A stretch of 64,000 nucleotides of DNA, from NCBI GenBank assembly GCA_039024895.1, contig JBCCPJ010000003.1:62001-126000 (forward strand). Direction: 5' to 3'. The stretch's first letter is position 1; every line of letters begins with the position of its first letter. The notes below the pieces were generated by a model. The model searched no databases, was not told the DNA's origin, and worked only from the letters and a program-made list of their open reading frames with translations. Both the position numbers and the translations under genes were made by a program. Shown piece after piece: positions 51,535 to 59,786 of the stretch. The DNA comes from JAJDOD01 sp039024895. Its GTDB lineage: Bacteria; Pseudomonadota; Alphaproteobacteria; Rhodobacterales; Rhodobacteraceae.

Positions 51535-52349
51535 GAGGCCAGATGCTCGCTATGGAATGCGACATGCTCCGCCATAAATGTCGCCACGAAGAAATAGGAA
51601 TGATCATAACCGTTCTGCAACCGAACCCGCGCATCCGACCGGCCCGCCACCGCCGTCTCCAGCGCCTCCGTGCACAGTAGCGGCCCGAACTGGTCCGCGG
51701 TGCCCGTATCCGTCAGGATCGGCAGATCAAGCGCGCCGCCCGCAGCAAGTATACTCGCATCGTGACCCTCACCCGCCGCTACCGATCCGAGATAGGCGGT
51801 GAACTGCTTTTGCCCCCAATCGCTCTCCAACGGATTGCAAATCGGCGAAAAGGCCGACACGGATCGAAACCGACCCGGAGCTTTTGCCGCCAATGTCAGG
51901 GCGCCGTGCCCCCCCATCGAATGCCCGGTGATGGCCTGTCGCCCCTCATCAAGGGGGAACGCGTCAAATAGCAGGCGTGGTAAGTCGTCGAGGATATAGC
52001 TCTGCATTCGGAAATGCGGCGACCACGGCGTCTCGGTGGCATCCACGTAAAACCCGGCACCTTGCCCCAAATCAAACGCGTCATCATCGGCGACACCGTC
52101 CCCCCGGGGCGACGTGTCGGGAAAGACCAGCGCTATCCCATGGGCCGCCGCATGGGCCTGTGCGCCCGCCTTCACCATGGCGTTCTCATGGGTGCAGGTG
52201 AGCCCCGACAGAAAAAAGAGCACCGGTAGAGGTCCCGCCGCCTCCGGCAGGAAAATCCCGAATGTCATCTCGGTACCGGTGGCTTCCGAGGCGTGTCGGT
52301 AGACCCCCTGCACGCCCCCGAAGCATTTGTTTTCGCTGATAATGTCCAT
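51531..52349 (-). CDS. fghA: S-formylglutathione hydrolase
   Basis: 272 residues from the ATG at 52349, behind GGAGAGG. Esterase D family: LFFLSGLTCTHENAMVKAGAQ, nucleophile in ITGHSMGGHGALTLA, Asp in LTDTGTADQF and His in NGYDHSYFFVATF. It hydrolyses S-formylglutathione to formate in glutathione-dependent formaldehyde oxidation. No adhC/flhA alcohol dehydrogenase lies beside it. Demethylation of betaines by the MttB/FAD genes could be one source of formaldehyde. Confidence 0.95.
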   Translation of the reverse strand: MDIISENKCFGGVQGVYRHASEATGTEMTFGIFLPEAAGPLPVLFFLSGLTCTHENAMVKAGAQAHAAAHGIALVFPDTSPRGDGVADDDAFDLGQGAGFYVDATETPWSPHFRMQSYILDDLPRLLFDAFPLDEGRQAITGHSMGGHGALTLAAKAPGRFRSVSAFSPICNPLESDWGQKQFTAYLGSVAAGEGHDASILAAGGALDLPILTDTGTADQFGPLLCTEALETAVAGRSDARVRLQNGYDHSYFFVATFMAEHVAFHSEHLAS

Positions 52350-52363
52350 CGTTGTGCCTCTCC

Positions 52364-53290
52364 TCACAAGCTCTCCACCCAGGCGATCGCCACCGCGACC
52401 GTAACGACCGATATGGCTGTTGAAAACAGGATCGCCGCCGACACCCGCTGCGGCGCGACACCGTAGTGCTGCGCCAGAATGAAAACATTCCCGGCGACAG
52501 GCAACGCCGCCGCGGCAATCATCACCGTCGCCGCAAAGGGCTCAACCGGGAAGATCAAAAGGGCGCTGACCGCGACCGCTGCGGGGTGAAGGATCAGTTT
52601 TGCAAAAGACAACCACAAAGCCACGCTTGCCCGCTCGGCCGATTTTGACGCGAGCGACGCGCCGATGGCAAAAAGCGCGCCCGGCGTTGCAGCGGCACCG
52701 AGAAGGGTAAGAAATTCGCGCCCCACCTCCGGCAGCGGCAGACGGAACCCCGACCATACAAAGCCAAGGACGATGGAGACAATCATGGGGTTTTTCAACA
52801 ACCCCATGGTCACGGTGCCCAGCACCGCGAGTGACAGCTTGCCCCCGCTCCCGGTGACGAGGATGACAATCAGCGATCCAAAGACAATGAGATCAACCGC
52901 AAGCATCAGGATAATCGGCGCAACCGCCGCCTGGCCCATCAACAGCGCCAACATCGGAATGCCAAGAAACCCGACATTGCCAATCACCGCGCATTGCGCC
53001 TCAAACGCGCCTTCCGCCAACCCGAGCCCGCGCGCCCGGGCCACGATTGCGGCAATGAAATAGACGAACAAAGAGGCCGACAGATACGCCAGAACGAAGG
53101 TCCAATCTAGAACATCCGCGATTTGCAGCGTCGCCGTGAACTGAAAGATCATGGCAGACAGCGCAAAGTAGAAAACGAACTTCGTGAGATATGCCGTCGC
53201 TTCTTCGGTAAAGAACTGCGTACGCCCCGCGCCGTATCCAAGGCCGATGACCGCAAAGAAGGGCAGCGTTTTCAGGAAGATCTCCCACAT
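52364..53290 (-). CDS. AEC (auxin efflux carrier) family transporter
   Basis: 308 residues from the ATG at 53290; the frame runs to 53317. About ten helices, with FFAVIGLGYGAGRTQFFTEEA and the family's NVGFLGIPMLALLMG near residue 110. Members carry malonate or other organic acids. It lies 14 bases before fghA, on the same strand. The 214 bases upstream contain the second terminator-type repeat and nothing else recognised. Confidence 0.9.
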   Translation of the reverse strand: MWEIFLKTLPFFAVIGLGYGAGRTQFFTEEATAYLTKFVFYFALSAMIFQFTATLQIADVLDWTFVLAYLSASLFVYFIAAIVARARGLGLAEGAFEAQCAVIGNVGFLGIPMLALLMGQAAVAPIILMLAVDLIVFGSLIVILVTGSGGKLSLAVLGTVTMGLLKNPMIVSIVLGFVWSGFRLPLPEVGREFLTLLGAAATPGALFAIGASLASKSAERASVALWLSFAKLILHPAAVAVSALLIFPVEPFAATVMIAAAALPVAGNVFILAQHYGVAPQRVSAAILFSTAISVVTVAVAIAWVESL

Positions 53291-53445
53291 GATCACCGGC
53301 CTAGCACGCCAGTTCACCGCGCGGAAGACAGAACGGGTGCCAGTGCGTCACCCCTTCTGTCACTAAAACCACACCTCCGGGAAATCGACCCTTCAACCAA
53401 AGCAGGAAACGCCCGAGTATATAACACCAAGCGACCTTCATCTGG

Positions 53446-53493
53446 TCAAAAATACCTCGGGGGAATGCCCGAAGGGCAGGGGGCAGCGCCCCC
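53446..53493 (-). terminator. Terminator-type intergenic repeat, copy 2, after the vWA gene
   Basis: Nearly identical to 51031-51076. On the minus strand GGGGGCGCTGCCCCC and TGCCCTTCGGGCA hairpins lead into CCCCCGAGGTATTTTTGACC. It ends 11 bases after the vWA gene stop and should terminate that transcript. Confidence 0.75.
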
Positions 53494-53504
53494 CTGCTCA
53501 GGGG

Positions 53505-55550
53505 TCACTGGTCCAGCGCTTCAGCCAGCCGCATGAGCGTGATAGCCTCGGACCTGTAGCCGAGAGCGTCGCTCCCGCGCGCGCCTGCAGCCAGTGCAAT
53601 GACCTCTTCCCAGCCCCAATCGCCCAGATAGGCGTCACCGCGCAATAGCGAGCCGAAGCCCGCCACGGCGACTGAAAACGCCACATCCGTTGATGCCGCC
53701 CCTGTCTCGACGGGAATTGCTCGCTCCATCAGAATGCTGTCACGCGTCCCCGGAAGTTTATAGCGCATCTTGAAGTACCCAAGCTCCGCGCCGTCCTCGG
53801 CAACGGCCAGCGCGTCCCCGTAGCGCAACGGCGTATTCCGGATTGCATCAGAGCCGACCGGCGTCACCTCGTACAAGGCTGTAACCCGATGGCCCGCACC
53901 AATATCGCCCGCATCGACCCGATCATTGTTGAAATCCTCGCGTCGTAGCGTCCGCGTTTCATAGCCGATCAAACGGTACTCCGCGATGGTCGCCGGATTG
54001 AACTCCACTTGCAGTTTCACATCATTCGCAATGGGAAACAGTGCCCCGGTCAGCTGGTCCAGCAACACTTTGCGCGCTTCGCTTAGCGTGTCGATATAGG
54101 CGGCCTGGCCATTCCCGTTCTGCGCCAGCGCCTGCATCGTGGCATCGTCAAGATTGCCGCGCCCGAAGCCCAGAACCGACAAGTATGTCCCGCTGTCCCG
54201 CTTCTCCGCGATGAAGTCTTTCAGCGCCGCTGGGTCAGACAGGCCCACATTGAAATCCCCATCGGTGGCCAGGATGACCCGGGTCACTTCGCCATCCGCC
54301 GCCATACTTTCCGCCACTTGATACGCTTGGCGGAGGCCCGCTTGTCCCGCGGTCGACCCGCCAGCTTCCAGGCGCTCCAGCGCGTCGAGAATGTCCGTGC
54401 GTGCCTCCGCCTTGGTTGGGGCAAGTACTTGTCCGGCGGAACCGGCATAGGTCACGATCGAAACTTCATCCTCTGGCCGCAACGCACCTAGCATCAAGCG
54501 GAAGGACTGTTTCAACAGGGGCAGCTTGTTGGCGTCTTGCATGGAGCCCGATGTGTCGATCAGGAACACAAGGTTCAGGGGCGGGCGATCTTCCACGGCG
54601 GGCAGCACGCCCTGAATGCCTATATGCACAAGCTGCGTGCCCGCGTTCCACGGCGTCGGCACAACAGAGATCGTTGGCTCGAACGGATGCGCCCCATCGG
54701 GTGTCGGGTAGTCATAGGGGAAGTAGTTGATCATCTCTTCCACCCGCACCGCGTCCCGGGGCGGCAATTGGCCGGCCATCACGGAAGAACGCACGATGGC
54801 ATAAGAGGCCGTGTCCACATCGATGGAAAAGGTCGACACGGGGTCGTCGCGGACCACTTTCAGCGTGTTTTCCGGCGCGTTCGCAAAAGCCTCGGTGGTG
54901 CCCTCCGTCCGGCGCAAGGCGTCTGCCTCCACCGCTCCACGACGCGACTTTGCAACGGGCGCAGGTGCTGCGAGCATCCTGTCCGTCATTGCGCGTCCTT
55001 GGATCGTTGGCGCAATGCTCTCCGCCTCCACCACCGGCGCTACGGTGGCTTGGGAGGCGTCCGCTTCCTCAAGCCGTTGGCGCGACAGCACGTCGCCGGT
55101 GACACCCAAGACCGAGCCTTCCCGCCCATCGGTCCCCGCTGACGCATCTACGTTATCGCGCAAAATGCTGTCCTCAGGTTCGGGCGCGCGCGCGGTTTCG
55201 TTCAGAGCTGCGCTCCTCTCGTCAACGGGAACGACCGCGCCGGGCAGCAAAGGGTTCGGCGCGAGCATATCCCGCCCGACCGGGTTCACAAAAACTGCGG
55301 CCACGGCCACGAGGCCCGTCGTTGCCACAAGCCCGCCGCGCGTTGTCAAAGTTCCAAACATAGATTTCACTCCGTCCAGAAGCCGGGATATCCAGCTTTT
55401 CCGACCGGTCTGACGCGCCAGCACCCGTAATCCTTGGCTCTCCGCATAAATTTCTGTCGCGCGCGCAATGGTCTCCCGCTTTCGGGTGGCATCGGGTTCG
55501 GGGGTCGCTGCCTCGAAAGCGCGCTTCAGATCATCGAACTCATCCGCCAT
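53505..55550 (-). CDS. Membrane-anchored vWA (YfbK-like, DUF3520) protein, partner of an ECF sigma factor
   Basis: 681 residues: about 75 cytoplasmic residues, one membrane helix (VATTGLVAVAAVFV), a linker, then the YfbK-type N-region (VRVEEMINYFPYDYPTPDG). A vWA domain with MIDAS FLIDTSGSM follows near residue 330, then a C-terminal DUF3520-like part (VALAAGARGSDALGYRSEAI). It overlaps the sigma factor gene by 11 bases. The cytoplasmic head plus single helix resembles an anti-sigma layout, so it may hold the sigma factor until an outside signal binds the vWA domain. That role is inferred. Confidence 0.88.
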   Translation of the reverse strand: MADEFDDLKRAFEAATPEPDATRKRETIARATEIYAESQGLRVLARQTGRKSWISRLLDGVKSMFGTLTTRGGLVATTGLVAVAAVFVNPVGRDMLAPNPLLPGAVVPVDERSAALNETARAPEPEDSILRDNVDASAGTDGREGSVLGVTGDVLSRQRLEEADASQATVAPVVEAESIAPTIQGRAMTDRMLAAPAPVAKSRRGAVEADALRRTEGTTEAFANAPENTLKVVRDDPVSTFSIDVDTASYAIVRSSVMAGQLPPRDAVRVEEMINYFPYDYPTPDGAHPFEPTISVVPTPWNAGTQLVHIGIQGVLPAVEDRPPLNLVFLIDTSGSMQDANKLPLLKQSFRLMLGALRPEDEVSIVTYAGSAGQVLAPTKAEARTDILDALERLEAGGSTAGQAGLRQAYQVAESMAADGEVTRVILATDGDFNVGLSDPAALKDFIAEKRDSGTYLSVLGFGRGNLDDATMQALAQNGNGQAAYIDTLSEARKVLLDQLTGALFPIANDVKLQVEFNPATIAEYRLIGYETRTLRREDFNNDRVDAGDIGAGHRVTALYEVTPVGSDAIRNTPLRYGDALAVAEDGAELGYFKMRYKLPGTRDSILMERAIPVETGAASTDVAFSVAVAGFGSLLRGDAYLGDWGWEEVIALAAGARGSDALGYRSEAITLMRLAEALDQ

Positions 55551-56085
55551 GCTCCGCCTCCTTCATTGCCCTCAGGCGTTTCTTCGCTTCCGACATCCGC
55601 CAACTCACGGTGCCCTCCGATATGCCAAGGATTGATGCCGCCTCCGCATGGGTGACCTCATCGAGCACGAGGGCCACCGTATCTCTCAACTCTTCCGGCA
55701 AGCGGCGCATGGCTTGGGTCAGCCAGTCCAGCGCCGCTGCGGTCTCAGTCGCCTCTGCCTGGCGCGCGATCTCGAACGTCCCCCAGCCCTCGGCGGCCCG
55801 TGCATGGCTCGCATGTCGGCGCCGTCGGTCATGGGCGGCGTTCACAACCACACGGTAAAGCCATGTGGTGAACCGCGCTTCGCCCCGGAAGGCCCGGAGT
55901 TTTCCCGGCAGCGCGGTGCATACATCCTGCGTCAGATCCTCCGCCTCGGCGCGGATGCCGGTCAGGCGAAACGCCAACCGAAACACCCGGTCATAGTGCC
56001 GGTGCAAAAGGCTGGCAAAGGCGTCCGCATCGCCACCGGAGGCGGCGCGGGCCAAGGCTTCGTCTGATACCGTCATACGCATCAC
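55540..56085 (-). CDS. ECF-type RNA polymerase sigma factor
   Basis: 181 residues; the second Met (56082) is an equally good start. Region 2 is HRHYDRVFRLAFRLTGIRAEAEDLTQDVC followed by FTTWLYRVVVNAAHDRRRR. Region 4 is LPEELRDTVALVLDEVTHAEAASILGISEGTVSWRMSEAKKRLR. The gene overlaps the vWA gene. It is convergent with nothing and divergent from lldD, with a 166-base shared region. Confidence 0.93.
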   Translation of the reverse strand: MMRMTVSDEALARAASGGDADAFASLLHRHYDRVFRLAFRLTGIRAEAEDLTQDVCTALPGKLRAFRGEARFTTWLYRVVVNAAHDRRRRHASHARAAEGWGTFEIARQAEATETAAALDWLTQAMRRLPEELRDTVALVLDEVTHAEAASILGISEGTVSWRMSEAKKRLRAMKEAEHGG

Positions 56086-56208
56086 GATGGGTAAGACGCA
56101 GGTCGAAGGTCAATCCTTGGCGGCCTTGCGATAAAATGTGCCAGAGACCGGGCGTCCCGCTGGACGTATACCGGGTATTCAGGGACGCGCCTTGTGCGTT
56201 TTGCCAGT

Positions 56209-56231
56209 ATTGGTAACAATACCTTACCAAT
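56209..56231. promoter_or_regulatory. Inverted repeat upstream of the lldD-like gene
   Basis: ATTGGTAA and TTACCAAT form perfect eight-base arms around CAATACC, 21 bases before the ATG. The arms recall TTGGT/ACCAA operators of GntR-family lactate and pyruvate regulators, although the spacing is longer. No such regulator is adjacent. Confidence 0.5.
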
Positions 56232-56251
56232 GCCTGGGTGGAGGACAGACG

Positions 56252-57415
56252 ATGCCAGTAATTACAGAAGTCGCCGATCTCAAAAGGCTCTATCGCCGCC
56301 GGGTGACCAAGATGTTCTACGACTATGCGGAAAGCGGCTCGTGGACCGAACAGACCTTTCGCGAGAACACCAGCGACTTTAATGACATACGTCTCCGCCA
56401 ACGGATCGCGGTGGACATGGCCAACCGCTCGACCGCCACGCAAATGCTCGGGCAAGACGTCGCCATGCCAGTGGCGCTCGCGCCAGTCGGTCTCCTCGGG
56501 ATGCAATGCGCCGATGGGGAGATCAAAGCGGCCCGCGCGGCGGAAAAGTTCGGCGTCCCCTTCACGCTCTCCACGATGTCGATCTGTTCCATCGAAGATG
56601 TGGCAAAAAATGCTGACAAGCCCTTCTGGTTTCAGGTCTATACCCTGAAGGACGACGATTTCATGAAGCGCTTGATGCAGCGCGCCAAAGACGCCGAATG
56701 CAGCGCGCTTGTCATCACCGTGGATCTGCAAGTGCTCGGTCAGCGCCATAAGGACTTGAAAAACGGCCTGTCGGCGCCGCCGAAACTCACGCCAGCCTCT
56801 ATCGCTAATATGATGACCAAGGTCGGGTGGGGGCTTGAGATGCTCCAGACGCAACGACGGTTCTTCGGCAATATCGTGGGCCATGCGGAAGGCGTGTCCG
56901 ATCCCACATCGCTCACCTCTTGGACGGCGGAAGCTTTCGACGAATCGCTCGACTGGGACCGGATCAAGGAGCTGATGGACATGTGGGGCGGCAAAACTGT
57001 TCTCAAGGGCATCCTCGATGTGGAAGATGCCGAAAAGGCCGTGGCAATCGGTGCCGACGCTATTGTTGTCTCGAACCATGGCGGTCGGCAGCTCGACGGT
57101 GCGCTCTCCTCCATCAAGATGCTGGAACCAATCGTCAAAGCCGTTGGCACCAAAACCGAGGTCTGGCTCGACAGCGGTATCCGCTCGGGTCAGGACGTGC
57201 TCAAGGCGGTAGCTCTTGGGGCGAAAGGCGTCATGATCGGGCGCTCATTTGTCTATGGGCTTGGCGCAATGGGGGAAAAAGGGGTCACCAAGGCGCTGGA
57301 AGTTACCCATAAGGAGCTTGATATCTCCATGGCGTTCTGCGGACACCGGCATATCACGGAAGTCGATCGCGACATCTTGCTCGTTCCCGAGGATTTTTCA
57401 GGCCGGTACGCGTAG
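56252..57415 (+). CDS. lldD: FMN-dependent alpha-hydroxy-acid dehydrogenase (L-lactate dehydrogenase type)
   Basis: 387 residues from the ATG at 56252 behind GGAGGA. Family blocks are PVALAPVGLLGMQCADGE, FWFQVYTLKDDDF, CSALVITVDLQVLGQRHKD and the catalytic His in IVVSNHGGRQLDGALS. The flavin-phosphate segment is VWLDSGIRSGQDVLKAVALGAKGVMIGR. Length and pattern fit LldD, which passes electrons to quinone. Glycolate is an alternative substrate in this superfamily and would feed the bhc cycle, but LldD is the closer match. Confidence 0.92.
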   Translation: MPVITEVADLKRLYRRRVTKMFYDYAESGSWTEQTFRENTSDFNDIRLRQRIAVDMANRSTATQMLGQDVAMPVALAPVGLLGMQCADGEIKAARAAEKFGVPFTLSTMSICSIEDVAKNADKPFWFQVYTLKDDDFMKRLMQRAKDAECSALVITVDLQVLGQRHKDLKNGLSAPPKLTPASIANMMTKVGWGLEMLQTQRRFFGNIVGHAEGVSDPTSLTSWTAEAFDESLDWDRIKELMDMWGGKTVLKGILDVEDAEKAVAIGADAIVVSNHGGRQLDGALSSIKMLEPIVKAVGTKTEVWLDSGIRSGQDVLKAVALGAKGVMIGRSFVYGLGAMGEKGVTKALEVTHKELDISMAFCGHRHITEVDRDILLVPEDFSGRYA

Positions 57416-57538
57416 TTTTGGCAAACAGTGTACCGCACTCGGGCCGACTGTTGACTAAATGACATAATATCCGCCGCCCGCGCGACAGGATGATGCCACG
57501 TTCTTGCCGCAATCGCTGATCTGGCATAGTGTTATGTT

Positions 57539-58096
57539 ATGTTAACTGCTCTCCGTCACATCGCAGCGACAGCCGTCTATTTGGCAGGCGTCATGCTATC
57601 GGGCGCGGCGAGCGCAGCCGATGGCACATCGAACGAGTTTCCGGAAGAAAGCGCAGCACTGATCGCGGCAACGGCAGAGTTGTTTGACCGGGTGGAGGCA
57701 AAAGGCGCGCCGTCCGGCCGCATGCCAGTCATGCGTGTGCCATTCCATATCATTAAATCGAGTTTCGAACGCGACAAGACGCGCGCCCTGACCCGGAACG
57801 GGCCCGTCGATCACCTGACCGGCTACCGCATCACTTGGTATCCAACCGACCGGATGCTCGGCACCGTCGACTTCATGGGCACCTGGGATGGCAATCAAAA
57901 CCTTGTTTGTGGGTATTTGACTTGGGATCTGACAACGCCCGAAGCCCCGGTTCTCCAACGCATTTCGGCGAATTTCGTGAACACGGCCCGCATTGCGCGC
58001 GGGTCAGCGTCCGAAATCGAAGGCAATTTGCTGAACGCCAATTGCGCTTTCGGAAAAATCGACGCGAATTACCATTTCTTCGATCTTCCCGGCTAA
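57539..58096 (+). CDS. Secreted hypothetical protein
   Basis: 185 residues with a signal peptide (VYLAGVMLSGAASA). The mature part has VDHLTGYRITWYPTDRMLGTVDFMGTWDG and two cysteines (LVCGYL, LNANCAFGK) that could form a disulfide. No family recognised. The 120 bases upstream carry no obvious regulatory motif. Confidence 0.75.
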   Translation: MLTALRHIAATAVYLAGVMLSGAASAADGTSNEFPEESAALIAATAELFDRVEAKGAPSGRMPVMRVPFHIIKSSFERDKTRALTRNGPVDHLTGYRITWYPTDRMLGTVDFMGTWDGNQNLVCGYLTWDLTTPEAPVLQRISANFVNTARIARGSASEIEGNLLNANCAFGKIDANYHFFDLPG

Positions 58097-58146
58097 CCCC
58101 GGTCGGTTTTCACGCTGAAATGAAAATGGTCCCGCCTGTAGGGGCC

Positions 58147-58635
58147 TCAGGAAAGCTCGGCCACAATCTCGGCAATGACATCCATGCCCTTGCCCCAGCC
58201 CTGATCCAGTCCCGACAGTGCGGCATCGAAGGCGGCCTTTTCTGCTGGCGTGGCCTCATAGGGCGTCCATTCCAGCGTCATGTCGCAGCCTTCCCCCTCA
58301 GCCAGAAACGTCACCGTCGTCAACAGACGTCGTGGCCAGTCCTGCATCATCGGGCTTGGGATCACCTCCCACGCGGCATTGGCGTTCGACATCAACATGA
58401 CAAGCTTGGTCGGCGGCTCGACCTCCAGAAACTCGATGCGCTGATACATGGATTGGTCGCCCATCAGCATCTCATGCAACCACAGACCGCCAGCGGTAGG
58501 CTCGAACCTGTGCACTTTGGTTTCGACGCCCGGTCCATACCAGCGTTGCAATAGCTCCTCTTCAGTCCAGGCGCGCCAGACCAATTGGGGTGACGCCTCA
58601 AAACGGCGGGACATTGTGAAGGTAGGGGCGGTCAT
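58147..58635 (-). CDS. SRPBCC-family protein (AHSA1/CalC-like)
   Basis: 162 residues from the ATG at 58635, preceded by GGGAGAAAG. The family opening SRRFEASPQLVWRAWTEEELLQRWYGPG is clear, followed by GLWLHEMLMGDQS and the closing helix (AAFDAALSGLDQGWGKGMDVIAEIV). These START-like proteins bind small hydrophobic molecules; the ligand is unknown. It is transcribed away from rplY. Confidence 0.9.
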   Translation of the reverse strand: MTAPTFTMSRRFEASPQLVWRAWTEEELLQRWYGPGVETKVHRFEPTAGGLWLHEMLMGDQSMYQRIEFLEVEPPTKLVMLMSNANAAWEVIPSPMMQDWPRRLLTTVTFLAEGEGCDMTLEWTPYEATPAEKAAFDAALSGLDQGWGKGMDVIAEIVAELS

Positions 58636-58719
58636 ACGGCTTTCTCCCGGTCTGCTTCCCGACAGTGCCACGCAACGCCAAGACTGCCCAGTGGATAAAA
58701 TCCGACACGGAGGGCTTAG

Positions 58720-58820
58720 AGCGTCCCGCCTTTAACCCGAAACATAAGTATCCCTTTTTGCGTTGGAGGCGAAGCCGACAGGCAGCGAAAAGCGATCCAC
58801 GTATAAGTCGAGACGCTTTA
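58720..58820 (+). repeat. Dispersed ~100-bp intergenic repeat, copy 2
   Basis: It begins GCGTCCCGCCTT and ends GTCGAGACGC, imperfect terminal inverted repeats. The 37-base core 58754-58790 is identical to copy 1 at 14659-14695 (opposite strand). It lies in the divergent gap between the SRPBCC gene and rplY. Confidence 0.8.
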
Positions 58821-58939
58821 GGCGCGCGATGCAGGCGTCGAAAACACTTCCAAATCACACGAATCGTCGCTATAGCCACGGCTTCACGGGTATCGGACAC
58901 CCTTGGAGGCCGAGCCCAGACACATTTTGGAGAATACCC

Positions 58940-59605
58940 ATGGCTGGCGAGATTCCTGATCTCAACGCCCTGGTACGGACGGGGACAGGCAAGGGGGCCG
59001 CCCGCCAAGCTCGTAGAGACGGGCTCGTACCAGGCATCGTATATGGAGGCGGCACCGATCCGCTCCCAATTAACATCCCCTTCAACATCCTGTTCAAGAA
59101 GCTGAAAGACGGCCGCTTCCTCTCGACGCTGTATAACATGAAAGTCGAAGGCGAAGAGGATGTTCGCGTTATCTGCCGGAACGTGCAGCGCGATGTTGTC
59201 AAGGACTTGCCGACGCATGTGGATTTCATGCGTCTGAAGCGGACCACGAAGATCAACCTCTTCATCCCGGTTGAAGTGACCGGCGAAGAGGATTGCCCTG
59301 GCATCCGCAAAGGTGGGTTGCTCACCATGGTACGCCCGGAAGTCGAACTGGTGGTGACCGCCGGTGATATTCCCGAAAGCATTTCGATCAGCGTTGCCGG
59401 TCTCGATATCGGTGACACGATCACCATCTCGGACGTGGACCTGCCCGCAGGGGCGAAGCCGACCATCGACCGCGACTTCGTGATCGCCAACATCTCCGCA
59501 CCGTCGGCCCTGGCCAGCGCAGCAGGGGATGAAGAGGATGAGGGTGTCGAAGGCGATGCACCCGAGGCAGAAGCCGATAGCGGTGACGAGGGCGGCGAGG
59601 AATAA
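58940..59605 (+). CDS. rplY: 50S ribosomal protein L25 (Ctc form)
   Basis: 221 residues from the ATG at 58940, behind TTTGGAG; the upstream open frame runs through the repeat. The 5S rRNA-binding N-domain (TGTGKGAARQARRDGLVPGIVYGGG) and the C-terminal Ctc domain (FIPVEVTGEEDCPGIRKGGLL) are present. A disordered acidic tail (DEEDEGVEGDAPEAEAD) is usual in alphaproteobacteria. A strong terminator follows. Confidence 0.97.
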   Translation: MAGEIPDLNALVRTGTGKGAARQARRDGLVPGIVYGGGTDPLPINIPFNILFKKLKDGRFLSTLYNMKVEGEEDVRVICRNVQRDVVKDLPTHVDFMRLKRTTKINLFIPVEVTGEEDCPGIRKGGLLTMVRPEVELVVTAGDIPESISISVAGLDIGDTITISDVDLPAGAKPTIDRDFVIANISAPSALASAAGDEEDEGVEGDAPEAEADSGDEGGEE

Positions 59606-59630
59606 GCCCCTTGCCAACCCACTGAAAATG

Positions 59631-59662
59631 AAAACGCGGCCGCATCTGGGCCGCGTTTTTTG
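59631..59662 (+). terminator. Intrinsic terminator of rplY
   Basis: AACGCGGCC and GGCCGCGTT pair perfectly around a seven-base loop and run into TTTTTTG. It begins 26 bases after the rplY stop. Further on, 59697-59720 carries a CCCCTCAGGGTATTTTG element of the Rhodobacterales terminator type. Confidence 0.9.
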
Positions 59663-59786
59663 TTTCTGAGCGCAGCGGTACTCCGCTCGCTAAATCCCAC
59701 CCCTCAGGGTATTTTGTGGCCAATGAAAACCGGCGGCAGGCGCACGAGACGCTACGTTCTGTCCTGCCACCGGCGAACTTTTCCCG

